A stretch of DNA of 64,000 bases from an uncultured Roseateles sp. Its GTDB lineage: Bacteria > Pseudomonadota > Gammaproteobacteria > Burkholderiales > Burkholderiaceae_C. Below are positions 19,438 through 27,171 of this stretch, piece by piece (position 1 is the stretch's first letter; each line of letters begins with the position of its first letter). The stretch is taken from contig NZ_CAMFJS010000002.1 of assembly GCF_945956965.1 (NCBI RefSeq), positions 62,001 through 126,000 of the forward strand, given 5' to 3'. The position numbers and the translations under genes were made by a program. The notes beneath the pieces are model-generated. The model had not been told where the DNA came from and made no database searches. It worked only from the letters and a program-made list of their open reading frames with translations.

Positions 19438-19785
19438 GGCAGCGCGTCAGCAAGGCTGGGCGGCATGGCGCTAGGCTGGCCGCCTCTCATTGCGCGGCAG
19501 TCCACATTAAGGCCGCGTTAGCGCCGCGTTGAACAATTTTCTGTGACACGTTGACCTTGGATGACACCGGTGAAACAAGCTGTAGACATGGAGGACCGGC
19601 CGCTTTTATACGTCAATTCAGTGCCTGGGCTTGGGGCAGGTATTTAGGGGGGCTGAGGCTCTTCGACTGGCCGGCCTTGCCAGTCGAACAAGACCGGCCC
19701 AAGCCGCCGCAGGCAAGCGCGAAGACGGTGGGCAAGCTGCAAGTACGGCGGCGCCCGAACTTGCATTTTTGGCCCCCTGATTGCC
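19438..19785. promoter_or_regulatory. Divergent intergenic region ccmA / helicase
   Basis: About 350 bp without a credible gene, holding the promoters of the ccm operon (leftward) and of the RNA helicase (rightward). I cannot assign -35/-10 boxes with confidence. A perfect 10-bp inverted repeat, TTCGACTGGC (19662-19671) and its complement (19679-19688) around a 7-nt loop, lies in what would be the 5' leader of the helicase. Confidence 0.5.
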
Positions 19786-19803
19786 TTGCAGCACCCCCGT
19801 CAA

Positions 19804-22134
19804 ATGCGCAAGTCCCGCCCACTGTGGTCCACTCCTAGGGTGCAAGACATCAAAGACTCCCCTTCTCACGGCGCCGCAGCCCCCACGCCAGCGCCAGTTT
19901 CCCCCTCCTTCAATCTGCCCCACGCGCGCCACGCCAAGCGGCTGCCGCCCGAGCTCACACCCGAAGGCTTGCTGCGCATCCGCCAAGCGGCCTACCAGCT
20001 GCCGCAGGTGCTCACGCCGGCCGACTTCCTTAGCCACAGCGATCACACCGAAGCGGCGCGCGACGATCTGCCCGAGCAGCGCGGCCTGATCCTGCTGCAA
20101 AAAGCGGTGGCCGGCGCCCGCCCCAGCCGTTGGATCGCACCCGAGCTGATGGCCGTGGCCCTGCGCCACCTCGATGTGGTGGGCACCGCGCCGACCGTGC
20201 GCGCGCTGATGCAACAGCGCACCCTGGCGCTGGACAAACTGGGCCTGAGCCGCGACCCCAGCCAAAGCAGCGGCTGGAGCCGCCTGTGCCACACCACGCT
20301 GAGCCTGAGCGCGCCCGGCTGGCGCATCCCCGTGACCTACCGTCTGGAACTACCGGACGCCACTGCCGTGTGGGACTTCTACCGCGATGGCGACCTGAAC
20401 GCGCTGACGCAAGCCATCGGCCCGGCCCCCGCTTTCGTGGGCGAGGCAGAGTTGCTAGCCCATCTGGAAACACTGCTGGCGCGCAGCGTGGCCGGCCATG
20501 AGGAACACCTCGATTCGCTGCTGCCACGCTTGCAGGCCGAATGCGCCACGCCGCAAACCCTGCCTCTACTCAAAGCCGCCTGCACCCGCGCCCAAGACCG
20601 CTGGGAGCGCCTGGTGGCCGAGCTCAACACCCTCGCCCACCTGAACAGCGAATTGGCCTTCCAAGGCTACCCCGACACTTTTGACGCCGCACGCCGCCTG
20701 CAACGCAGCGTCACGCTCTACGTCGGCCCACCGAACAGTGGCAAGACCCATGCGGCTTTCGAGCGCCTGGCGCAAGCGCATGACGGCGCCTACCTGGCAC
20801 CGCTGCGCCTGCTGGCCCTGGAAGGGCGCGACCGCCTGGTGGGCCGGGGCGTGCCTTGCTCGCTGCTGACCGGTGAAGAGAATGTGCCAGCCGATGCGGC
20901 GCGGGTGGTGTCCAGCACCATCGAGATGGTCAACACCACCAAGGCCATCGATGTAGCGGTGATCGACGAAGCGCAGATGTTGTTCGACAACTACCGTGGC
21001 TGGGCCTGGACCCAGGCCATCGTGGCGGTGCCGGCAAATGAGTTGATCATCATCTGCTCGGCCTATGCCGTGCCAGCGATTGAAAGCCTGCTGGGCTTGT
21101 GCGGCGAGCGCTGCACCGTGCGCCATTTCGAGCGCAAGCAAGAAGTGCAATTGCTGCCCACAGCCGTGCCCATTGCCAGTTTGAAAAAGGGCGATGCCGT
21201 GGTGGCCTTCAGCCGCCGCGAGGTGCTGATGCTGCGCGACCAGATCGCCGCCAGCGGCCACCCGGTTTCCGTCATCTACGGCGCCCTGCCACCCGAGGTG
21301 CGGCGCCGTGAGGCCGAGCGCTTTGCACAAGGCGCCTCACACATCTTGGTGGCCACCGATGCGATCGGCATGGGCTTGAACCTGCCGATCCGCCGCGTGC
21401 TGTTCAGCACCATGACCAAATTCGACGGTCAGATGGACCGCGCCTTGACCGTCTCTGAAGTGCACCAGATCGCTGGCCGCGCCGGCCGCTACGGCATGCA
21501 TGACGAAGGCTTTTGCGGCGTCTTGCGCGAGGCCGAACCCAGTGCGGCGCGCACACTGAAAGAGCTCTTGCCCAAGCAGCCGCGCGCGCCGCGCGACTTC
21601 AAGTGCGCGGTGGCGCCGAACTGGTGGCATATCAACACCATCGCCCAGCGCCTGGGCCTGAGCAAGCTGCGCGCCGTGCTGGGCGTGTTCATGGAACAGC
21701 TGCGTCTGGACGATGCGCATTTCCAGGTGGCCGAGCTGGAGCAGATGCTAGAGCTGGCCGATCAGCTGGACCGCAGTGCAGGCTCGCTGCCGCTCAAGAC
21801 CCGCTTCATCTATGCCCAGGCGCCGGTAGACACCCGCACCGAGGCGCAGGTGCAAGAGTTCCTGGATTGGACGCACCGACATGCCGTGACCGGCACGGCC
21901 GGTTCGCCCTGGTTCTTGAACGATGTGGACGAACACAGCCGGCTCGACCGCATGGAGCAGGCCCTGCGTTCTTGCACCTTGTGGCTGTGGCTGGATCTGC
22001 GATTCCCCGGCGTGTTCGGCCAAGTGGAGGCGGTCGTTGATTTGCGCGGCCGCCTGAACGACGGCATCGAGCGCCATCTCAAGGGCAAGAAGCCGCTGTG
22101 GCAAACACGCGGTGGCCGGCCCGGCAAACGCTAA
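19804..22134 (+). CDS. Suv3-like ATP-dependent RNA helicase
   Basis: SF2 helicase of about 776 residues. Walker A is YVGPPNSGKTHAAF and the DExH-type box is VIDEAQMLFD; VSSTIEMVNTT is motif Ia/Ib-like, AFSRREVLMLRDQI starts the second RecA domain, and DAIGMGLNLPIRRV with HQIAGRAGRYG forms motifs V and VI. This DEAQ form and layout match mitochondrial Suv3 and its proteobacterial relatives, which act on RNA turnover with exoribonucleases. The N-terminal roughly 280 residues are specific to this subgroup. The ATG at 19804 and a TTG at 19786 are possible starts; neither has a ribosome site. Confidence 0.88.
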   Translation: MRKSRPLWSTPRVQDIKDSPSHGAAAPTPAPVSPSFNLPHARHAKRLPPELTPEGLLRIRQAAYQLPQVLTPADFLSHSDHTEAARDDLPEQRGLILLQKAVAGARPSRWIAPELMAVALRHLDVVGTAPTVRALMQQRTLALDKLGLSRDPSQSSGWSRLCHTTLSLSAPGWRIPVTYRLELPDATAVWDFYRDGDLNALTQAIGPAPAFVGEAELLAHLETLLARSVAGHEEHLDSLLPRLQAECATPQTLPLLKAACTRAQDRWERLVAELNTLAHLNSELAFQGYPDTFDAARRLQRSVTLYVGPPNSGKTHAAFERLAQAHDGAYLAPLRLLALEGRDRLVGRGVPCSLLTGEENVPADAARVVSSTIEMVNTTKAIDVAVIDEAQMLFDNYRGWAWTQAIVAVPANELIIICSAYAVPAIESLLGLCGERCTVRHFERKQEVQLLPTAVPIASLKKGDAVVAFSRREVLMLRDQIAASGHPVSVIYGALPPEVRRREAERFAQGASHILVATDAIGMGLNLPIRRVLFSTMTKFDGQMDRALTVSEVHQIAGRAGRYGMHDEGFCGVLREAEPSAARTLKELLPKQPRAPRDFKCAVAPNWWHINTIAQRLGLSKLRAVLGVFMEQLRLDDAHFQVAELEQMLELADQLDRSAGSLPLKTRFIYAQAPVDTRTEAQVQEFLDWTHRHAVTGTAGSPWFLNDVDEHSRLDRMEQALRSCTLWLWLDLRFPGVFGQVEAVVDLRGRLNDGIERHLKGKKPLWQTRGGRPGKR

Positions 22135-22154
22135 GAGGCGCACACGCGAGCACC

Positions 22155-22841
22155 ATGCCAGGCTATCTCTTCAAGTTCGAATCCATCGCGATCAAGGGCG
22201 CTGCGCCTTTGCAGATTCGCTCGCTGCTGGACAACCAGCAGTTCTTCGATCTTCACGGCGAGGCCGAGGCATTGGGTATTTCATCGGCCTTCTGGCCCTT
22301 GTTCGGCTTGCTCTGGCCCTCGGGCCAGCACTTGGCCGAGGCCATGGCCTTGCGGCCCTTGCGCGAGGACGAGAGCATTCTCGAAATCGGCTGTGGCTTA
22401 GGTCTGGCCAGCTTGGTGGCGCACCGCAAGGGCGCCCTGGTCACCGCCAGCGACTGCCATCCACTGGCGGCCGCCTTCATGCTGGAGAACCTGCGCCTGA
22501 ACGATTTGCCACCGCTGCGCTACTGCCATGGCAACTGGGCCACACCCAATCTGGCCATACCGCCCAGCTTGCGCGTGCCCAAGGTGCAGGGCTTGTTTGA
22601 GCTGATCATGGGCAGCGATGTGCTGTACGAACGCGATGACGAAGGTGCCTTGCCACGCTTCATCGAACGTCATGCGGCGCCGGTCAGCGAGGTGATGATC
22701 ATCGACCCCAACCGCGGTAACCGCTCCGCCTTCAGCAAGCGCATGAGCAATCTGGGCTACCGGCTGGAAGAAACCCCGCTGAAGTCGCTGCCCCTGGCCT
22801 TGCCCTATAGCGGGCGGCTGCTGCATTACCGGCGCGACTGA
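22155..22841 (+). CDS. Class I SAM-dependent methyltransferase (METTL21-like)
   Basis: Methyltransferase of 228 residues. The SAM-binding motif I is ILEIGCGLGLASLVAHRKG, followed by an acidic motif II loop in VTASDCHPLAAAFML and a motif IV-like LIMGSDVLYERDDE, the arrangement found in Methyltransf_16/METTL21-type protein methyltransferases. The substrate cannot be deduced. It begins 20 nt after the helicase stop on the same strand and is probably co-transcribed with it. Confidence 0.85.
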   Translation: MPGYLFKFESIAIKGAAPLQIRSLLDNQQFFDLHGEAEALGISSAFWPLFGLLWPSGQHLAEAMALRPLREDESILEIGCGLGLASLVAHRKGALVTASDCHPLAAAFMLENLRLNDLPPLRYCHGNWATPNLAIPPSLRVPKVQGLFELIMGSDVLYERDDEGALPRFIERHAAPVSEVMIIDPNRGNRSAFSKRMSNLGYRLEETPLKSLPLALPYSGRLLHYRRD

Positions 22842-22868
22842 TTCGGCCGCGCTTGGCCTCCATCGGGC

Positions 22869-24059
22869 TCAAGCCGGCAGGGAGCGCGCCAGCCTGATGC
22901 CGCTGAACTGCCAGCGCGTGTGGGCGGGAAAGAAGTTGCGGTAGCTGTCACGGGCATGGCCGGCCGGTGTGGCCAGCGACGAGCCGCGCAAGACATATTG
23001 GTTGACCATGAACTTGCCGTTGTACTCGCCCACGGCACCGGCGGCCGGCGCAAAGCCAGGGTAGGGCGCATAGCTGCTGCTGGTCCATTGCCAAACCAGG
23101 CCGTGCATTTGCTGCAAGCCGTGCATCTGGGCTGCGGCGCGGGCCGCGGTTTCCCATTCAAACTCGGTCGGCAGTCGGGCACCGGCCCAGCGCGCAAACG
23201 CATCGGCCTCGAATAGGGAGAGATGGCAGGCCGGCGCATGCGGGTCCAAAGGCTGCAGGCCGTGCAGGCCAAAGGCCAGCCAGGCGCCAATCTCGTCTTG
23301 GCGCCAATACAGCGGCTTGTGCAGCCCTTGGCTGCGCAGCCAATCCCAAGCTTCGGCCAGCCACAGCGCCGGCTGTTGATAACCGCCAGCCTCAACAAAA
23401 GCCAAGAACTCGGTATTGCTGACCAAGCGCGAGGCCAGCTCGAATGGCTGCAGGAATTGCTGATGCGTGGGCAGTTCGTTATCAAAACAAAAGCCGCCGC
23501 CGAGGTGACCCACGTTCTGCAGGCCGCCAGCAAAACGCAGCCAAGCCAACGCTGGCAAGGGCGGGGTCAGGTCTTGCGCTTCGCTGCGGTAGGGTGGCTG
23601 CAAGGGGTTTTGTGCCAGCAGATGCAGCAGGTCGGTGAGCATCAGCTCTTGATGCTGCTGCTCATGTTGCAGGCCCAGTTCCATCAACTCGGCCACGCGA
23701 CCATCGCCCGGACGGGCTTGCAGCAGCGCCAGGATGCGCTGATCCACCGCGGCGCGGTAGGCCAGCACCTCTTGCAAAGCAGGACGCGTCAGCAAGCCGC
23801 GTTGAGCGCGCGGGTGCTTGTCGCCCACGCCGTTGTAATAGGAATTGAACAGCACCCGAAAAGCCGGGTGGAAAGGCTGGAAGCCGGCTTCAAAGGGCTC
23901 CAGCAAAAAAGTTTCAAAAAACCAGCTGGTGTGGGCCAGATGCCATTTGGTGGGGCTGGCCTCCGGCATGGACTGCACGCAGCAGTCTTCCGGCGACAGC
24001 GGCGCCGCCAGGCGCAAAGACTGCTGGCGCACGGCCTCAAAGCGGCTAGATAGATCCAT
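22869..24059 (-). CDS. egtB: Ergothioneine biosynthesis sulfoxide synthase EgtB
   Basis: Non-heme iron enzyme of 396 residues that joins a thiol (gamma-Glu-Cys or Cys) to hercynine with oxygen. The N-terminal DinB-like domain has WHLAHTSWFFE and the iron-binding motif HEQQHQE (HX3HXE). The C-terminal FGE/SUMF1 domain has ARLPTEFEWETAARA, GLVWQWTSSSYAPYPGF and VLRGSSLATP, ending with RNFFPAHTRWQFSGIRLAR. The gene follows egtD by 6 nt on the same strand. No egtA, egtC or egtE lies nearby, so a cysteine-using or otherwise shortened pathway, or unlinked genes, must be assumed. Confidence 0.95.
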   Translation of the reverse strand: MDLSSRFEAVRQQSLRLAAPLSPEDCCVQSMPEASPTKWHLAHTSWFFETFLLEPFEAGFQPFHPAFRVLFNSYYNGVGDKHPRAQRGLLTRPALQEVLAYRAAVDQRILALLQARPGDGRVAELMELGLQHEQQHQELMLTDLLHLLAQNPLQPPYRSEAQDLTPPLPALAWLRFAGGLQNVGHLGGGFCFDNELPTHQQFLQPFELASRLVSNTEFLAFVEAGGYQQPALWLAEAWDWLRSQGLHKPLYWRQDEIGAWLAFGLHGLQPLDPHAPACHLSLFEADAFARWAGARLPTEFEWETAARAAAQMHGLQQMHGLVWQWTSSSYAPYPGFAPAAGAVGEYNGKFMVNQYVLRGSSLATPAGHARDSYRNFFPAHTRWQFSGIRLARSLPA

Positions 24060-24065
24060 CGCCGC

Positions 24066-25022
24066 TCAGCCTGCGCTGGCGCGGGCATAGATCAAGGCGA
24101 AGCCCTGGTCGGCGTCCGTCCACCGGCCCTGCGCGTCAAAACCAGCCCGCTGCAGCAAGTCGGTGAAGCCCTCGATGCTGTATTTGTAGCTGTTCTCGGT
24201 GTGAATGCTCTCGCCCGACATGAAGAAGCGTTGCTGGCCCGGCCAGCTGAGCCGCACATCCTCAGCCGCCAGCAAATGCATTTCCACCCGGCCCAACTTG
24301 GCATTGAAATGAGCGCGGTGCAACCATTGCTTGACGTCAAAGTCTGTGCCCGCCAAGCGATTGACATGGCGCAGCAAATTGAGATTGAAGGCGCCCGTCA
24401 GCCCCAAGGCGTCGTCATAAGCGGCTTCCAGCACGGCCTTGTCTTTGAGCAAATCAATGCCAATCAGTACCCCGCCATCACTGCCCTGGCACAAAACCCG
24501 CATGCGACGCAGCAAGGCCAGCGCCTGCGAGGGGCTGAAATTGCCAATGGAAGAGCCGGGGTAGAAGAACAACCGATGCTCCGCGCGCACCGTGGCAGGC
24601 AGCTGCAAATGCTCTGAAAAGTCCTGCGCCAGCGGCGTCATCTCGATATGCGCAAAGCGTGGCTGCAAGCGGGCCACGGACTCCAGTAAAAAGTCCTGCG
24701 AGATGTCGATGGGCACATATTGGCTGGGATGCAGCAGCGGGAACAAGGCGGCTGCCTTGGCGCAATTACCGGCCCCTAGATCGATCAAGGTCGAGCCGGG
24801 GCCAATGGCTTGCGCCATGGCCGCACCATGCTCGGCAAAGATGGCGGCTTCATTGCGGGTCAGCGCGTACTCGGGCAGCTGACAGATGGCTTCGAACAGC
24901 TTGCAACCCAGCGCGTCGTAGAAATACTTGGAAGCGATGTGTGCCGGCTCGGCCAGCAAGCCCTCCAGCAGTTCGGCTCGAATGGCCGCTTGCGGGTCAA
25001 AAGTCTCAACACTCTGCGGCAT
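24066..25022 (-). CDS. egtD: L-histidine N-alpha-methyltransferase EgtD
   Basis: Trimethylates histidine to hercynine, the first step to ergothioneine. Protein of 318 residues with the EgtD hallmarks: KYFYDALGCKLFEAICQLPE and YALTRNEAAIF near the N terminus, the SAM site TLIDLGAGNCAKAAALFPLL, and LFFYPGSSIGNFSP. The C-terminal substrate region has SGESIHTENSYKYSIEGF, containing the conserved substrate-contacting residues. It is the first gene of the egtDB pair, and its promoter lies in the DnaA-box-rich intergenic region to its right. Confidence 0.96.
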   Translation of the reverse strand: MPQSVETFDPQAAIRAELLEGLLAEPAHIASKYFYDALGCKLFEAICQLPEYALTRNEAAIFAEHGAAMAQAIGPGSTLIDLGAGNCAKAAALFPLLHPSQYVPIDISQDFLLESVARLQPRFAHIEMTPLAQDFSEHLQLPATVRAEHRLFFYPGSSIGNFSPSQALALLRRMRVLCQGSDGGVLIGIDLLKDKAVLEAAYDDALGLTGAFNLNLLRHVNRLAGTDFDVKQWLHRAHFNAKLGRVEMHLLAAEDVRLSWPGQQRFFMSGESIHTENSYKYSIEGFTDLLQRAGFDAQGRWTDADQGFALIYARASAG

Positions 25023-25069
25023 GACACTCCCTTTCGGCGGCGAAATGAGCGATCAGTAGAACATTTTCA

Positions 25070-25284
25070 TGTGCACAAATATGTGCATAACTTTCGAACA
25101 ACTAGGGGCTTATCCACAGGCGCGGCGAAAGCAGCAAAGTTGTTATCTCTTAGGCTCAAAGTTCAAGGGCATCCGCCCACATGCTTTGTCAGCAGCTAAG
25201 TGATTGCCAGAAAAGGCAAAATAGCGCTTATCCACAGCAAGAGCCAACACCTACTAAGACTACCAACAAAGTATTTAAAGATAC
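25070..25284. other. oriC-like element A (DnaA boxes plus DnaA-trio-like tract)
   Basis: Intergenic between egtD and queD. Perfect DnaA boxes TTATCCACA lie at 25110-25118 and 25228-25236, with TTATGCACA on the minus strand at 25082-25090 and a weaker TTGTGCACA at 25070-25078 (minus). After the last box come a 14-nt spacer (25237-25250), the triplet tract CTACTAAGACTACCAAC (25251-25267) and an AT-rich near-dyad (25271-25284). A DnaA box, spacer and DnaA-trio is the known layout of the bacterial origin unwinding module. Internal blocks TTGTTATC (25140) and CCCACATGCTTTG (25176) recur at the same relative offsets in element B. Whether it fires replication or only binds DnaA to regulate queD cannot be told from sequence. 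Confidence 0.7.
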
Positions 25285-25359
25285 TGTTAAAGACAAGGCG
25301 AAGCTCAAAACTGCTTTTGTTGGCATTGCGTTGCACGCCTGCCCCAAGGAGGGCCAGCC

Positions 25360-25383
25360 ATGTCACACTTGCGTCCCCGATGA
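25360..25383 (+). CDS. Possible 7-residue leader ORF coupled to queD
   Basis: An ATG at 25360 follows a strong AAGGAGGG ribosome site by about 6 nt and reads MSHLRPR before a TGA that overlaps the queD start (ATGA at 25380). QueD itself has no ribosome site at normal spacing, so translation may reach it by reinitiation. The same stretch in element B (GTG at 30948) reads MPHLQP in frame with the MazG-like gene. Confidence 0.45.
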   Translation: MSHLRPR

Positions 25384-26486
25384 AAACCCTGACTATTTTT
25401 TCCGCCTCCTGCGGCTTCGAATCCGCCTGCCAGATCACGGCCTTGCCCGTCGGGCATCGCAGCCATGGTCTGCATGGCCACAGCTATTTCGCTACCGTGC
25501 GTGCCGAATTGCCAGCCGACTGGGCGCCTTTCCCGGGCGGAGAGGTCGAAGAATTGCGCAAGCGTCTGGAGGCCTGCGTTGAACCGCTGGACCACGCGCT
25601 GCTGAATCGCTGCGTGGAAGAGCCTACCGACGAGAACATCGCCCGCTGGATTCGCCAACGCCTGGAAACCGAGTTCGGTGTGCCCGGCATCCAGCAGATC
25701 GGGATTCAAAGCACCCAGCATTCGGGTGTGGATCTGGATGCCAATGGCTCGGCCCATGTCTGGCGCCGTTACCGCTTTCAAGCCGCGCACCAATTGCCCA
25801 ATGTGCCCATGGGCCACAAATGCGGCCGCATGCATGGCCATGGTTTTGAGGTCATCATCCACGCCAACCAAGACCTCGGTGAACGCGCGCTGAGCATCGA
25901 TTACGACCACCTGGACGAGGTCTGGGCGCCCTGGCATATGCTGCTCAACTACCAATGCCTGAACAGCATTGAGGGTTTGCACAATCCAACCAGCGAGGTG
26001 ATCTCGGCCTGGCTGTGGGCGGGTTTGAAGCCGGTGCTGCCCGAGTTGTCCTGGATCACGGTGTACGAAACCGGTTCCTGTGGCGCGAATTTCGACGGCA
26101 CGAACTACCGCATCTGGAAAGAATTGACGCTAGACAGCGCGATTCAGCTCAAGCGAGCGCCCACTGACAGCCCGCTGCGCGGCATCCACGGTCACACCTA
26201 CACCCTGCGCCTGCACCTGAGTGCCCCATTGGACGAGGTGCAAGGCTGGACGGTGGACTTCGGCGATGTGAAGACCTTGTTCGATCCCATCTTCAAGGCC
26301 ATTGATCACCGCCCCCTGTACGAGATTGCCGATCTGCCCGATGGCGACACGGCCAGCCTGGCCGCCTGGGTGCTGGCCAAGGGGGCGGCGGTATTGCCGC
26401 AGATTGACCGGGTCGATATGTACGAAACACGAGGCTGCGGCTCTATCGTCAGCAGCAGCGGTGATGAGGCTTTGATTCCGGTATGA
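25380..26486 (+). CDS. queD: QueD-like 6-carboxytetrahydropterin synthase with three tandem domains
   Basis: Protein of 368 residues containing three PTPS/QueD folds instead of one (about 120 aa). Domain 1 (about 1-115) has HGLHGHSY and LDHALLN but lacks the first zinc His and the catalytic Cys. Domain 2 (about 128-240) has the complete AAHQLPNVPMGHKCGRMHGH (His137, Cys148, His152, His154) and Glu230, but the usual LDH is PWH, losing the Asp. Domain 3 (about 245-358) has IHGHTY, IDHRPLY and MYETRGCG but no Cys. QueD converts dihydroneopterin triphosphate to 6-carboxytetrahydropterin for queuosine. It overlaps queE by 4 nt. The frame stays open upstream to 25200 but resemblance begins at 25380. 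Confidence 0.9.
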   Translation: MKTLTIFSASCGFESACQITALPVGHRSHGLHGHSYFATVRAELPADWAPFPGGEVEELRKRLEACVEPLDHALLNRCVEEPTDENIARWIRQRLETEFGVPGIQQIGIQSTQHSGVDLDANGSAHVWRRYRFQAAHQLPNVPMGHKCGRMHGHGFEVIIHANQDLGERALSIDYDHLDEVWAPWHMLLNYQCLNSIEGLHNPTSEVISAWLWAGLKPVLPELSWITVYETGSCGANFDGTNYRIWKELTLDSAIQLKRAPTDSPLRGIHGHTYTLRLHLSAPLDEVQGWTVDFGDVKTLFDPIFKAIDHRPLYEIADLPDGDTASLAAWVLAKGAAVLPQIDRVDMYETRGCGSIVSSSGDEALIPV

Positions 26487-27118
26487 CTTACGCCGTCAAA
26501 GAAATCTTCTACACCTTGCAAGGCGAGGGCGCGCAGGCCGGCCGGGCTTCGGTGTTCTGCCGCTTTGCCGGCTGCAATCTGTGGAGCGGCCGCGAGCAAG
26601 ACCGCGCCGAGGCGGTTTGCAGCTTCTGCGACACCGATTTTGTGGGCGTGGATGGCCAAGGCGGCGGCAAATTCGCCAGCGCGGCGGATCTTGCCGAGGC
26701 TGTGGCGGCGCAGTGGCCGATCGGCATGCCGGGCAAGCCCTATGTGGTGTGTACCGGCGGCGAGCCGCTGTTGCAACTGGATGCCGAGCTGATCGCTGCC
26801 CTGCATGCCAAAGGCTTCGAGATCGCGGTGGAAACCAATGGCACCCAGCCCGCGCCCGAGGGCCTGGACTGGATTTGTGTCAGCCCTAAAGCTGACGCCG
26901 AAATCGTGCTGACCAAGGGTCACGAGCTCAAGCTGGTTTATCCACAGCCCCTGGCCAAACCGGAACGCTTCGAGTCACTGGACTTCGAGCACTTCTTTTT
27001 GCAGCCGCTGGATTCCATCCTGAAAACCCAGCACACCCGCGAAGCGGTGGCCTATTGCATGAGCCATCCGCAGTGGCGGCTGTCGGTGCAGATGCACAAG
27101 GTCATCGGCATCGAATAA
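26483..27118 (+). CDS. queE: 7-carboxy-7-deazaguanine synthase QueE
   Basis: Radical SAM enzyme of 211 residues that ring-contracts 6-carboxytetrahydropterin to 7-carboxy-7-deazaguanine. The N terminus VKEIFYTLQGEGAQAGRASV is family-typical, and the cluster motif is CX14CX2C (GCNLW ... CSFCDTDFVG), the variant characteristic of QueE. PYVVCTGGEPLLQLD binds SAM. Its start overlaps the queD stop, so the product of QueD is made by the gene next to it. queC and queF are not in the window. A perfect DnaA box (26938-26946) lies inside the gene. Confidence 0.96.
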   Translation: MTYAVKEIFYTLQGEGAQAGRASVFCRFAGCNLWSGREQDRAEAVCSFCDTDFVGVDGQGGGKFASAADLAEAVAAQWPIGMPGKPYVVCTGGEPLLQLDAELIAALHAKGFEIAVETNGTQPAPEGLDWICVSPKADAEIVLTKGHELKLVYPQPLAKPERFESLDFEHFFLQPLDSILKTQHTREAVAYCMSHPQWRLSVQMHKVIGIE

Positions 27119-27120
27119 AT

Positions 27121-27164
27121 CTGACCAATAAGCGCCCCTGATCAGCTCCGGGGCGCTTGGTCAG
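27121..27164. terminator. Strong hairpin between queE and dctA
   Basis: CTGACCA (27121-27127) pairs with TGGTCAG (27158-27164), and AGCGCCCC (27131-27138) with GGGGCGCT (27150-27157), giving one long stem between convergent genes. There is no T-run, but the placement fits a bidirectional terminator. Confidence 0.6.
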
Positions 27165-27171
27165 TCTGGCT

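Noticed and set aside
25346-25369. Sigma-70 promoter with CACACT as -10 before queD and the MazG-like gene
   Set aside because: No -35 hexamer at 16-18 bp in either copy (nearest candidates are 20 or more bp away), so I do not annotate a promoter.
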